Origin: Dallia pectoralis
Lineage: Eukaryota > Chordata > Actinopteri > Esociformes > Umbridae
Assembly (NCBI GenBank): GCA_029465975.1
Contig: CM055739.1
Location: 13,196,789 to 13,260,788, forward strand
Direction of reading: 5' to 3'
Length of the DNA stretch: 64,000 nucleotides
In this document: in pieces, positions 24,701-36,724 of the stretch
Layout: each line of letters starts with the position of its first letter
Numbering within the stretch: position 1 is the stretch's first letter
Made by a program: the position numbers and the translations under genes
Notes under the pieces: model-generated
The model's database searches: none
Told to the model about the DNA's origin: nothing
The model's input: the letters and a program-made list of their open reading frames with translations, nothing else

Positions 24701-26929
24701 CCTCTGTAATTAAAGCCTAATCATCCTGGTGAATTCAGAGCATGATCCTCATCAACGTTTCATTAGTATCCACCTGGCTCACCAACAGCTCCTCGCCAGC
24801 CTTCCTCAGTCTGCTTCTTTAACACAGAGAACCAGTGCTTTGCTGTGTTCAATCTCGGACCATCCAACACAGTAGAAGGCCAATGGTGCCGTTAAGGAGC
24901 ACAAAAGGTCTCGTTTGTGAAGAATTTGTACAAACACACACACACACTAGAAAGATTAGTCCTACTGAGAAAAGCTGAATTTGTAAGGGAAGAAATCAAA
25001 GGGAACACCTGGGACATGAGAGAGTACTGCGTTTGTGATATGATGGGACACCTGGCATGGCGCTACATGGGGTTGACAGACAGCACATACAGCGTTGCCA
25101 CCTGGCTGTGCTGTAGGAGCCAGTGGATGTAGACAAGCCAGTGATGCTGCTCTGTGGGTTCGCCTGCCAATATTGTATTATGCAGGACCTTGTCTCCATC
25201 TTACCACTTCTCCCGCTTACTCTCTCTCTCTCTTTGCAGTAAAAATAGATCAGCAGACAGGCTAGAAGCTTTCACCGCTTCTTTCTCACGTTATCTCCCA
25301 CAAGCCCTGCATTGACTCTTTCCCAGGTGTAGCTAGCAGCCGGTGGCTCGTACCTGAATAGATAATCTGTGGACCTTTCTTCTGCTTTCTGGCACTGATT
25401 GTAAACATGTTCATGAGCTATACAGAGAAAAGGAGGAAACGATAATAACAAATAGTAGATTTAGGTCTCTAGCATCATCTAAACCACTTTGCAAATTAAT
25501 GTTTCTATTTTTACTATAAACATTTGGTGTCATGTAGGCTCCCCTTGAAACAATTGCACTCTGCTCAAAAGGCAAGTCTAAATCAACAAGGATCAAAAGA
25601 TGGGGCATTGAGAAGATCTGGTGTAGTGAATGCTAGAGTTCACACACACACACACACACACTCTCCGGGGAGAGTTGCATAGTGGCGGCACGCCTGAGAG
25701 AGACACTCCAGTATTCCACTGCCAGCTCAAGGTCAATCACTGTTTGCGGTGCTTGTCGTATGTGTGTGTGTGAGTAGGCTATAATGATCAATCTATGTTT
25801 TTATTTTATTTTTAAAGCTACTGACCCTCCTCATAAAGATCATTGTCATAAATCGTTTTGAAGTGTTATTTTCCCTCAGGTTTTGCACCAGCTGCCAAAG
25901 CTCAGGGTCAACATAGTGTATTTTAAAACATGGCTCATTCTCTAAATTTGATTTACACAAAATGTCAGTTTTTATCGGTTGTGGAAGTAAGAGGGATATT
26001 ACAAAGATCACGCACAATAAATGGGCATATTGGGCACAATAAACGAAACTAAAGCTCAATAACATTGGCACGGCACATCACATGCTCACCTCTTTCCACC
26101 ATCGACTTAACAAATATTAAATAGCTGATCGAATTAAAGGAACAAGAACATACCTTAATTTATTATGTCTTGTATAACAGTTTCCCATGGCTGATTTGTG
26201 GCTTGAGTATTCACAAAAATCTACACAGGCTCTGGGACAGTGTTCTGCTGCCCCCAGCTGGTGAGACAAACTGTTTTCCTACTTTTTGGAATCAGATAAA
26301 ATAGCAGTCAATAATTGGTAGTTAAATTTCCATGTGCCATATCTATGCCCCCTTATAAAACCTACTGAAAATATTTAGTCTATTAGATTTTTGGCAACAT
26401 TTAAGCTATATTTTAATTGCTCAACACTGATAATTATGCATAAACAAGTCATTAGAGATCTAATTAGGCCAAACGGAATGGTCTTCCACCATTTTTATTG
26501 TTGTCGACTGGGTGGCATTGTCCAAACGTAACATCATGAGGTATCAACTAGAATAAGCTTGTTTGTATTTTTGTATACATTAAAACATGTATTTACTCTC
26601 AGTGACAGGAAATAAGGTCTTTCTTCCTATTGGGACGAATTGATTAAAAAAATATTGAATATTTTAATACATACACACACACTTTTACTTTGATATTTAA
26701 ATAGCGACACCAAATACGACTTTCGTTCAAAAAACGACCCCTTACCTTGACCTAAATAACCTAAGACTTATAACTAACCTTAAACCTAACCGGTACTACT
26801 TCACCGTATCCTTCTAACCCCACTCTCCAATGTTACGTTTGCCCTAAACCTCACAATTCAACCAAAATAAGAATATTTTTATGTTTAAATAACGCCTTGG
26901 TCTATTGTTTTCTGATTCAATCACAGTTG
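21706..26929. other. klf7-creb1 intergenic region
   Basis: No gene is recognised in this AT-rich 5.2 kb. It holds a 24-bp tandem repeat (23355-23490), CA repeats near 25640 and short TG/CA tracts. Two stretches (about 22540-22720 and 24640-24800) look like conserved noncoding elements because they are repeat-free, TAAT-rich and of even composition. The open frames at 23814-24047 and 23975-24175 show no homology I recognise. Confidence 0.6.
23355..23490. repeat. 24-bp tandem repeat, about 6 copies
   Basis: The unit is close to CACAACACTGTCTGAGGAGATAC, with substitutions in each copy. The minus-strand frame reads as a Leu/Cys/Gly/Val-rich repeat because 24 is divisible by three. It is not considered coding. 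Confidence 0.85.
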
Positions 26930-27231
26930 GTGCCGCACAGTCACTCTCGCGCAGTGTTCGCGCATGCGCACTTTGATTCAGGACTTTGTTTCGTACACTT
27001 CCGCGAACGTTCGTTTTTACTAGTCGGAACCCTTCGTTTGAATTTCGGATATCGTCGTAAAGACTCGGGTCCTGTCGATAGAGATGATTCTCGTCCTCTC
27101 TCGTTCTCGGTGTTGTTGTGTTCGTTCTCGGTGACGCGACGGAGGTGTAGCCTGACGCGGTCTCTTACGTGTCGGTCTGAATAAAAGTGGAGCTCCGAGG
27201 ACCCGGGAGTGACCGAGCGAGTCTGTGTCGG
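26930..27231 (+). promoter_or_regulatory. creb1: creb1 promoter and noncoding first exon
   Basis: Composition changes abruptly from AT-rich to GC/CpG-rich at about 26.93 kb. A perfect NRF1-type palindrome GCGCATGCGC lies at 26960-26969, typical of TATA-less housekeeping promoters. The GC-rich block ends in a strong splice donor, CGG|GTAAGA, at 27231/27232, which I take as the end of noncoding exon 1. The creb1 start codon lies 1.6 kb downstream in an exon with only eight 5'UTR bases, so an upstream noncoding exon is required. The start site itself cannot be placed from sequence. I did not see a full TGACGTCA element here. Confidence 0.6.
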
Positions 27232-28868
27232 GTAAGAGGATAAGCATCCGTTACGCGAGAAGGAAATAGACGAACGCTCCGACAATTGTTTTGGAGAAAT
27301 CGGTCCAAATGTAACAAAGAAATCATGGCGGCGGTTGTGCAGAGGCACACGATGAGTCCGTCTGCAAAGCTAGAATGGTACTGGAAAAAAATGGGAGTGG
27401 GACTCGAGTCCCCAACAAGTAAAGCTTACACCCATACCACCAAGTTATCTCCTTGGAATTATAGTGTCAGCAATCCGATTTTTTTTTTAAATCAATGTAA
27501 CCATACAGCCATCTGTTACTCACTGAGAGATGTATAAACACAGTTAGCTCTCAGTAGCTGAATGTTTGCCCTGGCTGCCAACAACAGTCCGGCATGCAGA
27601 CATTTCCCTTCCAGAGAGACTAATAGTGTGCAGTAATATAACTAGCCAGCCACTGGATCAGCATGTACAGCGTGGTTCCATTTTGTCAAATATAAAGACC
27701 CAATTTGAGTGCCATACTAGCAACATTGGCCAGATTAAAATCAATACATATATGGTGATGACTTTCTGCCTGACTAGCTAGAGTTAGATGGCTAGTCGCT
27801 ATCTTAACTATCGTCGGTGTATCAATAAGGGAACGAACTTCACAAACTATAATTTGTGTCATGTTGTTAGCCCGTTTTTGTACAATAATACTTGGGTTTC
27901 AGCTCCCTATGTTTGCAAGTCAGCAGTGTCTGACGTGCTATCGTTAATTAGCTAACGAGACGTACAGAAGCTAACCTACCTGAAAAAGGCGCCAATCATT
28001 GACTGTGTTAGCAAATATAGACATGTAGTTACTGCGGGTTATACCGGAGATTAAACATATACATTGGATTTGACCAAATCACCTCATTGGCACTATATAT
28101 TGAGGTGTATGTCTTGTCGCGACTGGTTAGCTGGTTAAATGACGGTTAAATGACGTTAGTTTGGTGAATCTAAACACCGAACAACTCTATTACGCACGAG
28201 GCGGCTCGAGACATTCGACGTAGGATTCAAAACAGCAGCTGCTATGCGCGCGTGCTCATATTTGAAATCAATGCGCTGTTGGTACAAAGATGCGCGAGAC
28301 AATACAGGCTCATATTTACATACGATTGTATACTAGTAACTTTTCTTTTAAAATATATATATTTTTTATAGTAAATCAGGGGAGTGGCCTGCATGCATTT
28401 TGGTGCGTTATAAAATACAGTTCTGTACCACTAGGGGGGATGAAATGGCACTTTTCTGTGTTTATTTATGGTTTGGCCTGCAATACTTTTATTAAATTAT
28501 GAAACTCTTATTTGTTCATTTTTACAGCTACCAATCTTATTTTGAACTAATTATGTGAAATATTAACAATGGTTATTGCTTTACTAGAGACACCTGATCA
28601 ATCACCAAAACAAATAGCAAACTGATTTGACCGAGGTGAAACAGCCACGTGCAGAAACATCATATATAGTGCACAAACCCACACCAATACCAGTATGCAG
28701 CGTTTACGAGTACTGCGTTTGTGATACGAGGGGACACCTAGCATGGTGCTACAATGGGGTTGTGCATAAACTCACGCCAATACCAGTATGCAGCATTTAC
28801 GTTTCTGATGTAAAAATTGACATTTACAGGCTCTTCAGAGTTCCCCACCCTCCTATCCAGCCAACTAA

Positions 28869-31800
28869 ATGACAATGGAAGCAGGCGCAGATACACAGCA
28901 GGGTGGTGACACGGCTGTTTCTGAGTCTGAGGCCCAGCAGATCGCCACCCTTGCCCAGGTACGCTCATCAACGTTGCCTGGAACTCAAAATTAAACTTCA
29001 TTCCCACGTTAAAATTATATCTAGGAGGACCCACTTATATGTCCATCTGTGTGTAGAGTGCCTTCATGTGTCAAAAATAAAACGCAGATTCTTTAAAAAA
29101 CTATTGCGATTCGTTGTGCGATGGAATTTAATACACTTGGCAGAGTAATATAATTATATCTACTTATTAGTAAGCAAAGTGGCTGTCAGCTTTATTTCTT
29201 GTTTCGTATAATCTATAACTATATTATAGATTATAGATTGACAATGTTTGACGTGATAGAACAACCCCTCAGCTGGAGGATCAGCTCTGTTAGAGTGACA
29301 TGATGAACGGCTTGGTGTGTCGAATGCAGCCCAAGAATCATAAACTATCGCTTTGAGGTTCTTTATATGTGAGCTACTTTCGGCAGGGCATACTGTTGTA
29401 AAATGTTCTGATTTACATGGTTATATAGAACATTCTCGTCTGACTTACTTTTGTCCTGTTAATGCTATTTTTATATGCAAATTTTCATGTTTGACTGTTG
29501 AACGCGCTGTCGTCTCTTGCTCCTTCTGGCAGAGCGTTGTCTGTTTCGCTATCATCTAGCTAGCTCAAGTATGCCCTAGTCGTAAATTGTTTTGGAGAAG
29601 ATAAAGTGCAGCTGTTAAGTTTGTAGCTGTCGTCATTTATTGAGCCATGTCATGTTAGTGTCTCTAGGAGAGATGGTAAATTCTGAGGGAGACAGGACGA
29701 GACAATAAACTATTCAGGTGGCACAGTATTTCACAGTTGACCTGTATTGGTCTGCCTCTCCTACGCCGACCAATGGAGGGGTTGGGAACAGTGGGTGACC
29801 AGGTTGGAAGGAATCCGTAGTCATTTTGCCTGCACATTTCTTTACGCAGGAGTCATGTGGGATCTCAATGCGGTGGTACCATATGACCCTTTCTGCAGCG
29901 CATTTGTGCTCCTTGTTGAGATTGTGGGAGCTTATGCTTCTTAGGAATTGGAATGACTCAGCCAATGACCAGTCTTATTGGTGATTGGTTGAGGGCCTTT
30001 TATGATTCGTTTAAAGCTCTAGTTTATTTTTTAGAGCACCAGGCCACCTTCCAATCAAACTCTGTATGACACATGGTCGCATCGCCATCAGTAACAAGGC
30101 AAGTAGAGAGTTGTCATCTGCAAATGTAAATGTCTTGACAGATGTATTGTAGGAGGTTCAATCTCTGGGGTAGATTCGGTAAAAGTGTGGCGAGAGCACA
30201 CATTCTTGAGGCACTACAGTGTTGAGCAATACGGTGTCCAAAATTTGGAACCCATCTTTGTGTGTTGTGTCGTTTTGGTCTAGAAGTAGGAAGATCTGTT
30301 AACAGATATAACTAACCATGTTTGACTGGGAGGTTGTCTTTCTGTCTTTGGGGTTGTCTGAGCTGTTCTTGGGGTTACACAGAGCTAGAGTCCACAAACA
30401 GTATTCCTGCCTACGCCTTAGGGTTTTGGACGATGTAGTGGAGGCCGGCGTTGACGGCGTACTGCGCAGACCCGTCGGCTCTGTAGGCAAACCGCAGCGG
30501 GTCAAGGGACGGGTCAGTAAATCGAAGCGTTTTTCACGGGCGCGGTCTTTGATGACGTCTTTTGGCAGCAGGTATCCATGGCTGCGGCACAGGTCTCTTC
30601 GAGCGGACCCACGGTTACCCTGGTGCAGCTGCCCAACGGTCAGACGGTGCAGGTGCACGGGGTCATCCAGGCCGCCCAGCCCTCTGTAATCCAGTCGCCA
30701 CAGGTGCAGACTGTTCAGGTGAGCGATGCCCACCACCTCCACACTAGACGTAGTTCAATGGACAGCAACATGTGAAGGCCTCGACAATACACAACAGGAC
30801 CCGGGTAAAGTCGCTTTTATTAGTACACCCCCCTTCTTGGCAAAGATGTCCTATTTTTTTGCGATAAATCTGCGATAAAGAACAGATTGAGGCTGGAAAA
30901 AATAGTTGATGAGGTGGCGTGGCTTAATCTGACGAAACTTTATCCTAACTTGGGTGGTTGCACAAACGTCTGCATGGTCAAAGTGTTTCATGTGCGGTTA
31001 GAGCGGCGAAGTAATGAAGTCTGCATTTATGATTTTATAGGACACCAAAAAAAGATGCATTATGAATCAGAATTTTAAAAACCCACCAGTGGCAGAAATT
31101 AAATGTGTGAAAGGTATACTGTAGTGGGGTGTTGAGGAACATTCAAACATGTGCAAAATAATTTAAAACTGGAAATATCACAACAGCGTTTGTTTGGTAT
31201 TTACATTGTGTTAACATTGTTTTGGTGGTTTTTCACTGTTAGTTTGTGTTTAAACTGCACCGGCTAAATTGGACAACAGGTTACCAAATTAAAGTTACAA
31301 GTGGCAGTTGGGGGAATTCTACATTACAAGGATAACCTCCTGCAATTAAAGGTGCAGCTAAAACGTGTGACATTTTGGCTAAAACCCGGATAAAACATTG
31401 TGAAATTGATATACCAATATATATATTCCTTGTTACTAAGAGAATATGTGTTATTGGATCATGTGTGTAATTCACTGATACAAATTTGTACCATCTGAAG
31501 TGCTTGGCTGATGAACCAAAAAGTAGACAGTGTTTTTTTTTCTTCTCAATCCACAGCATCTTTATTGTATTAAAACATGTCTTCCTATTTGTTGATTAGA
31601 TTTCTCTATCAACATTTGCTCCAGGAGGTTAAGCTTGCAACAACATTCTTCTTTATCCAGAAACCAAAATATTGCAACTCTCAAGATTAATCTTTGTTTG
31701 GGTTTCACATTGAAGAAAAAAAAATCGGACAACTATCAGGCCTGCTTTTAAAAAAATCTCTAAGTGTCCGCTTGACAGCTGCTATACAACAAAAAGTGTA

Positions 31801-33471
31801 AATGCTCCCGGGCCCGTCATTCCACAATCAGTTGCCCGTTGAAACCACTCGATCACATACAATGTTTCTTTATGATAAATAAACTCTTCCATGTGACAGA
31901 TTTCAACGGTTGCGGAAGACTCCCAGGATTCCCAGGAGTCGGTGGATAGTGTCACAGATTCCCAAAAGAGGAGGGAGATTCTGTCCAGACGTCCTTCCTA
32001 CAGGTTACAATCCTCTACATGACTTTTGTTCACAGGGTTTTCGTAAACGTTCATGCATTTAACATGTACGTTCATGTCGTCCATTTTTGTTTTCTGTCAT
32101 GTTGCAACGCACTTTGAAAGGCCAAACTGATTCCTTGCCCGTCACAGGAAAATCCTGAACGACCTGTCGTCGGACGTGTCGGCAGTCCCGCGAATCGAGG
32201 AGGAGAAGTCGGAAGACGACTCCACACCCGCCATCACCACGGTTACCATGCCTACATCATGCCCAATATATCAGACAAGCAGCGGCCAGTACAGTACGTC
32301 AACCCCGCTTTCATCCACGCTACACCCAGAACCAGATAGCCTGTCAGTCATCAACTCAAACCCTGCCTCCCTCCTCTATAGTTGCTATTACTCAGGGCGG
32401 AGCAATCCAGCTGGCCAATAACGGCACAGACGGCATGCAGGGCCTGCAGACGCTAACCATGACCAATGCGGCAGGCGGCCAGCAGGGCGCCACCATCCTG
32501 CAGTATGCCCAGACGTCGGACGGGCAGCAGATCCTGGTCCCTAGCAACCAGGTGGTAATGCAAGGTGAGAATCGGTTCTGAAGCCAGGCGACAATGTGGC
32601 TGGACCCATCGTTTGTTAATACATGAATTATTTTGTAGCCTTAATGCATGAACTGCCGTGTGCCATAATTATTTCTTTACACACTGTGCTTAACAATCCA
32701 TTTCAGGTTGTTCACGCTTAACAAATGTGTTTTTATAGGTGGCAGGCTAGATGTGTAACATGTTACTTATGTGCAAAATCTACTAGTAGAATCACCATGC
32801 AATTTTATGTTTGAAAACGACTGGTTTTGATAACATGGGCATCTATGGGCACAAACTTGACATGGTGTACAATGGACACTTCTTTTCCCCAGCTGCTTCT
32901 GGAGAAGTGCAGGCCTACCAAATCCGTACGGCCAACACCAGCACCATCACCCCTGGCATGGTCATGGCATCCTCTCCAGCCATGTCTGGCCAGGAAGGCC
33001 CAGAGGTAGTGGTCACCCGCAAGAGGGAGGTCAGGCTCATGAAGAACAGGTATGTATACTACAGGCAGTGCAACACCTCCCTGGTTCAGATAACAGCTAG
33101 CTCTGTTAGCTGAAATTTCGCTGTTGACCCTATAAACAGGTGTCCGATGAAATAGTTGCATGTGATGTAAATGTCCATTTAGTGTATTGGTGATATGGAA
33201 CTCTTACCTGTGAACTAACATAAACATGTATGAGGTGACATGTGAAAAAACATGACATGTTTTGTGTAAAGATCAGCTGAGGTAGACTCACGATACTGAC
33301 TGTCCATATGTTTGTGTGTGTTACAGAGAGGCGGCTCGGGAATGTCGCAGAAAGAAAAAGGAGTATGTCAAGTGTCTGGAGAACCGCGTGGCCGTACTGG
33401 AGAATCAAAACAAAACCCTCATTGAGGAACTGAAAGCGCTTAAAGACTTGTACTGCCACAAATCAGAATAG
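28869..33471 (+). CDS. creb1: Cyclic AMP-responsive element-binding protein 1
   Basis: Seven coding exons are joined by GT/AG introns: 28869-28958, 30572-30718, 31900-32003, 32148-32293, 32382-32564, 32893-33049 and 33327-33471. They give 323 residues (human isoforms have 327 and 341). CREB1 is a nuclear bZIP activator that binds CRE sites as a dimer and recruits CBP/p300 when phosphorylated. The start MTMEAGAD matches the family, and ATG has A at -3. Exon 2 is the Q1 domain (VTLVQLPNGQTVQVHG). Exons 3-4 are the kinase-inducible domain with the PKA site RRPSYR (Ser112 here, Ser119/133 in human isoforms). Exons 5-6 form the Q2 domain. Exons 6-7 hold the basic region (RKREVRLMKNREAARECRRK) and leucine zipper, ending LYCHKSE. 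The 14-residue exon that distinguishes the alpha isoform was not found in the 30719-31899 intron. The 30572 acceptor is a CAGCAG tandem. Confidence 0.97.
28959..30571 (+). other. creb1 intron after the first coding exon
   Basis: This 1.6-kb intron starts GTACGC and ends GGCAGCAG. It contains a perfect 12-bp inverted repeat (29207-29218 with 29224-29235). No further exon or known repeat was recognised. The open frames near 30299-30742 run across the neighbouring exon in the wrong frame or strand. Confidence 0.7.
30719..31899 (+). other. creb1 intron where the alpha-specific exon would lie
   Basis: This 1.2-kb AT-rich intron runs from GTGAGC to GTGACAG. In mammals the short exon that makes the alpha isoform lies between the flanking exons. 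I read both strands for a segment that could encode that insert and saw none with splice sites. Confidence 0.6.
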
Positions 33472-33710
33472 TGCCCGCCCCCACCCGACAAGAGGCGTGT
33501 CTGTGTTCCCCATGTACAGAGACTCAATGCAGAGCCATGCATCTGGACAACACCCCTCCCTTTTTCTACATTATTGTTCTTTTTAATAATAAAAACACGA
33601 TACCAGTCTATAAGACATTTAGAGGAATAGAAAAGGGCAAAATCACCATGGCACCTAAAACAAGCATGATGACCTGAGAGTTACCCTATACCCTTTTAAA
33701 AGATAAAATG

Positions 33711-34000
33711 GGAGTACCTGACGATATGACTACCCCCAAAGAGGTTGAAATCAGAAGTACCTGACGATATGACTACCACATAAATGGATTAAATCAGAGG
33801 TACCTGACAATTTGACTACCCCATAAATGGATGAAATCAGAGGTACCTGACAATTTGACTACCCCATAAATGGATGAAATCAGAGGTACCTGACAATTTC
33901 ACTACCACATAAATGGATTAAATCAGAGGTACCTGACAATTTGACTACCACATAAATGGATTTAATCAGAAGTTCCTGACGATATGACTACCCCCTAAAA
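33711..34000. repeat. 43-bp tandem repeat, about 6-7 copies
   Basis: The unit includes GAGGTACCTGACAATTTGAC and TACCCCATAAATGGATGAAA. Copies differ at a few sites, including CCACATAA or CCCCATAA and GACGATATG or GACAATTTG. It sits in the presumed creb1 3'UTR, so longer transcripts would carry it. Confidence 0.9.
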
Positions 34001-35335
34001 GGATATGGTGGCACTCTCACTCAATCAATTCAATTGAGCCTCTAATGGAGGAATTTCATTGGTGGCAATCATTTATATCCTTTATATGTCCAATGAACCA
34101 CCTCTAGTGACTTAAAAAAACAACAAAGGTCTCAAGATGGCGGAATTCAGGAAAACACCAGCCATGGAGGACCGTGGATCCCCTCGTTATTAACTCCCGT
34201 CTGCAACGTTGAGTCTGGCCTGTCTGCCTGCATTCCGGGTTGGAAATTAATTTAGAAGAGATTGTCAACTTTTTGGAGCGCTACACTATTTTGTATTTTG
34301 GGCTGATGATTGCTTTAACGCTTCTTTTACTTCTTACTAACAATTTTACATGGTCTTTAGATCCTGACTGTTGTCATACTATGAGCTATTTTTCATGGCT
34401 TTAGTTAGGTTCTCTTTTATGGGATTTTTCTGTTGGTAAAATTGTTTGAGATTTTTTTTTTCTTTTAAGTTACCGGCCTTGCTTCGACGGTGGGAACATC
34501 TGGGGACTGTTCCTGGCTTGGGTTATGAGACTGATCTGTAAGTTGGGTTTTTCAGGAAAATGTGTAGTGACAGCATCTTTGCAACAACTAACAGGCATTT
34601 AACAAGGTGTGAGACTGTGTGCGTACAGCCCAGCTCAGGAAGTTGACTGGAGGCATTGGGTATAGAACGAGATTTGGGACATTCATGTAATGGTTTAGAA
34701 TGGGGCATTGTGTATTCAAACCTTTTTGTACTCTTCTTCTCCCTTACCAAAATAGGTTTACGGCCTAGTCATATTGGGGCAAATGTTAATTTCAAGTGTT
34801 TTCCTAGTAAACTTAAGGGCACTAACAGGTTAAGGTTCACCTCAGCAATCAATCATTTCATTTGATGAAACATGCCTATACAGTTCAAACGGGCTACATG
34901 AAGAAGCGTTTTGTATTATGTAGATAAATGGATAATTTGCTTGGATCTGCAGAAAGGTAGTATCAGTCTCTAACTTAGACTGAATCCAGTCTGTAATGCA
35001 GATTTTGCCAGAAGCTCAAAAGTGTTGTGGAACGTACAGATATGAATGTTTTGTAAAACTTGCCTCTGACATTGTCTTTTCATGACATTTCTATCTGCAA
35101 CACATTCCACGACATTTGCTCAGAGAGCGGCCCGGTCTTTTGTTTTGGTTGGAATAATTGAATAAAGTTTTATTACTTTTGTTTTATTTTATTATGTAGC
35201 CATCTGTCAAATAATGTACATGTATCCTATTTTTAAATTGTTGCCATTTCCATTAATATTTTGTACACTTGTATGAAAAAGCAAAACAATTATATTAGAG
35301 CTATTTCTTCAACTATAATGTTTTTGGCAGCTGTT

Positions 35336-35341
35336 AATAAA
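35336..35341 (+). terminator. creb1: Distal creb1 poly(A) signal AATAAA
   Basis: This is a canonical hexamer at the end of an AT-rich segment, with a TGTTTTTCTTC-type T-rich downstream element. A second hexamer lies at 35161-35166. It is the last plus-strand signal before the opposing mettl21a signal. Confidence 0.5.
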
Positions 35342-35386
35342 TGTTTTTCTTCAGATGGCTGAATTGTTTGTTGTTGAGCAAATTCG

Positions 35387-35392
35387 TTTATT
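35387..35392 (-). terminator. mettl21a: mettl21a poly(A) signal AATAAA
   Basis: On the minus strand the hexamer lies 276 bases past the mettl21a stop. It is the first canonical signal in the expected position, in an AT-rich context. Confidence 0.5.
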
Positions 35393-35668
35393 TAAAACTT
35401 ATATTTAAGTCAAGCGTTTTACAGTTTACATGTGCATCAAAAAAGAAACCCAATCTCTAACCACTCCATATCTACAGATATCTGCAAAAGGTTGACGCAA
35501 TATGGTACCAATTCAACCATTATACAACTTTCATCCAACCAAACCTATCAGCTCGGCAAGCCTAAAAAAAGTTAAGTGGAAAAAGTGAGTGAATTGGGTC
35601 CAGCTGACTGGCTGTCACTGCAATGGCTTAACAGCATAGCTTAAAGTCTCTAGTCCCACCACTGCAGT

Positions 35669-36724
35669 CTACAGATCTTTCCTTGTAAGCTTCACAGCCT
35701 TGTAGATGTGAATGTCTTTTTCCTTGTCATAATGGATCTCTTGTACCATGAAGTGTAGCTTTAGCATGCTCAGGAAGTTGGTATCTCGTTCATAGCGGAT
35801 CCTACAGGCCAGCAACACCACTGTATTCTCTGAGCACAGGTGATTCATTGTCTGCAACAGTGATGGAAATGTGTCTTCAAGGTAAACAATGTCCGCTCCC
35901 AGCACCATGTCAAAGCCTCCTGCCGGATAGCGCTCCAAGCCCTGACCCCAGGTCAATTCTGAGACCTCCACTGCAGCCAGCTGATCTGGGGGAATGTTCT
36001 CCTTCACATTGGCTGCGAGAAAATCCAAGGCGGGCTTCCGGTCAGTGATGGTCACTCTTTTGGCACCTTTAGACAAGGGAAGATCTGCATTGTTAGTCAT
36101 TGGTATGGAATTTAGCATGTGTTGCTCTAACAGTTTGTTATTGTATGTTCTTACCAAGCAAAGCTGCCACAATGCCCACTAGTCCAGTGCCAGCCCCTAG
36201 CTCAATGGCAATTTTGCCCTTTAGCTCAACCTGCCCCAGCTCCAGGTACATACAGAGCACTATAGCCTGACAGAGAAAGAGGAACATGTAGATAGATTAA
36301 ATATTTACTTCCGGTATATTGTTGTAGAATAAACATTTTGCATGACCACACCTTTGTAACACTCCAGAATAGTAGTTATCTAACTACTGATACAAGGACC
36401 AGGGTGGTGCTACTCTGGACGGATGAAAATTCACATCGTGGTACAGTAGTCGAATATAGGTTAGTAGCTACTGCCTTAGAAGACTAGCATTCAATCAATC
36501 GATAAATAACATTGATTGAAGAGATTATTTGAGAGATTTATCACAAGACTGGTTGTAAACCATGAATGGTCACTCACTGCATCCCAGACAACAGCAGCAA
36601 CCCCAAGTTTATTCCAGTCCTGAGTTAGTCGAACATGGTGTGGACCGAAATTAAACTCAACAGACGAATTGTGTAGTTTGGAGAGCGCGGGTATATGATT
36701 GCCAATGTATGGTACAAGCGCCAT
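35669..36724 (-). CDS. mettl21a: METTL21A, Hsp70-family lysine methyltransferase
   Basis: Three exons on the minus strand are 36724-36578, 36266-36155 and 36066-35669. Borders are GT/AG with consistent phases. They give 218 residues, the same length as human METTL21A. The enzyme is a seven-beta-strand methyltransferase that trimethylates a conserved lysine in Hsp70 chaperones using S-adenosylmethionine. The start MALVPY and the block LGVAAVVWDA are in exon 1. Exon 2 encodes the SAM-binding motif ELGAGTGLVG. Exon 3 holds VTITDR, ELTWGQ, the post-I/II motif LGADIVYLE and LLACRIRYERD, ending with a lysine-rich tail. The gene converges on creb1 and is divergent from ccnyl1. No defect is seen. Confidence 0.96.

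Larger units (their letters stand above)
33472..35360 (+). other. creb1: Presumed creb1 3'UTR
   Basis: The region after the creb1 stop contains an early poly(A) hexamer near 33586 (TAATAATAAAAAC), a 43-bp tandem repeat, and later hexamers at 35161-35166 and 35336-35341. Vertebrate CREB1 has long 3'UTRs with alternative ends, so several of these may be used. No exon of another gene is recognised between creb1 and mettl21a. Confidence 0.5.

Noticed and set aside
32294..32381. Coding insertion at creb1 32294-32381
   Set aside because: The 88-base segment has GTACGT and TATAG borders. Reading through gives a stop at 32419-32421, while splicing restores the conserved Q2 domain.
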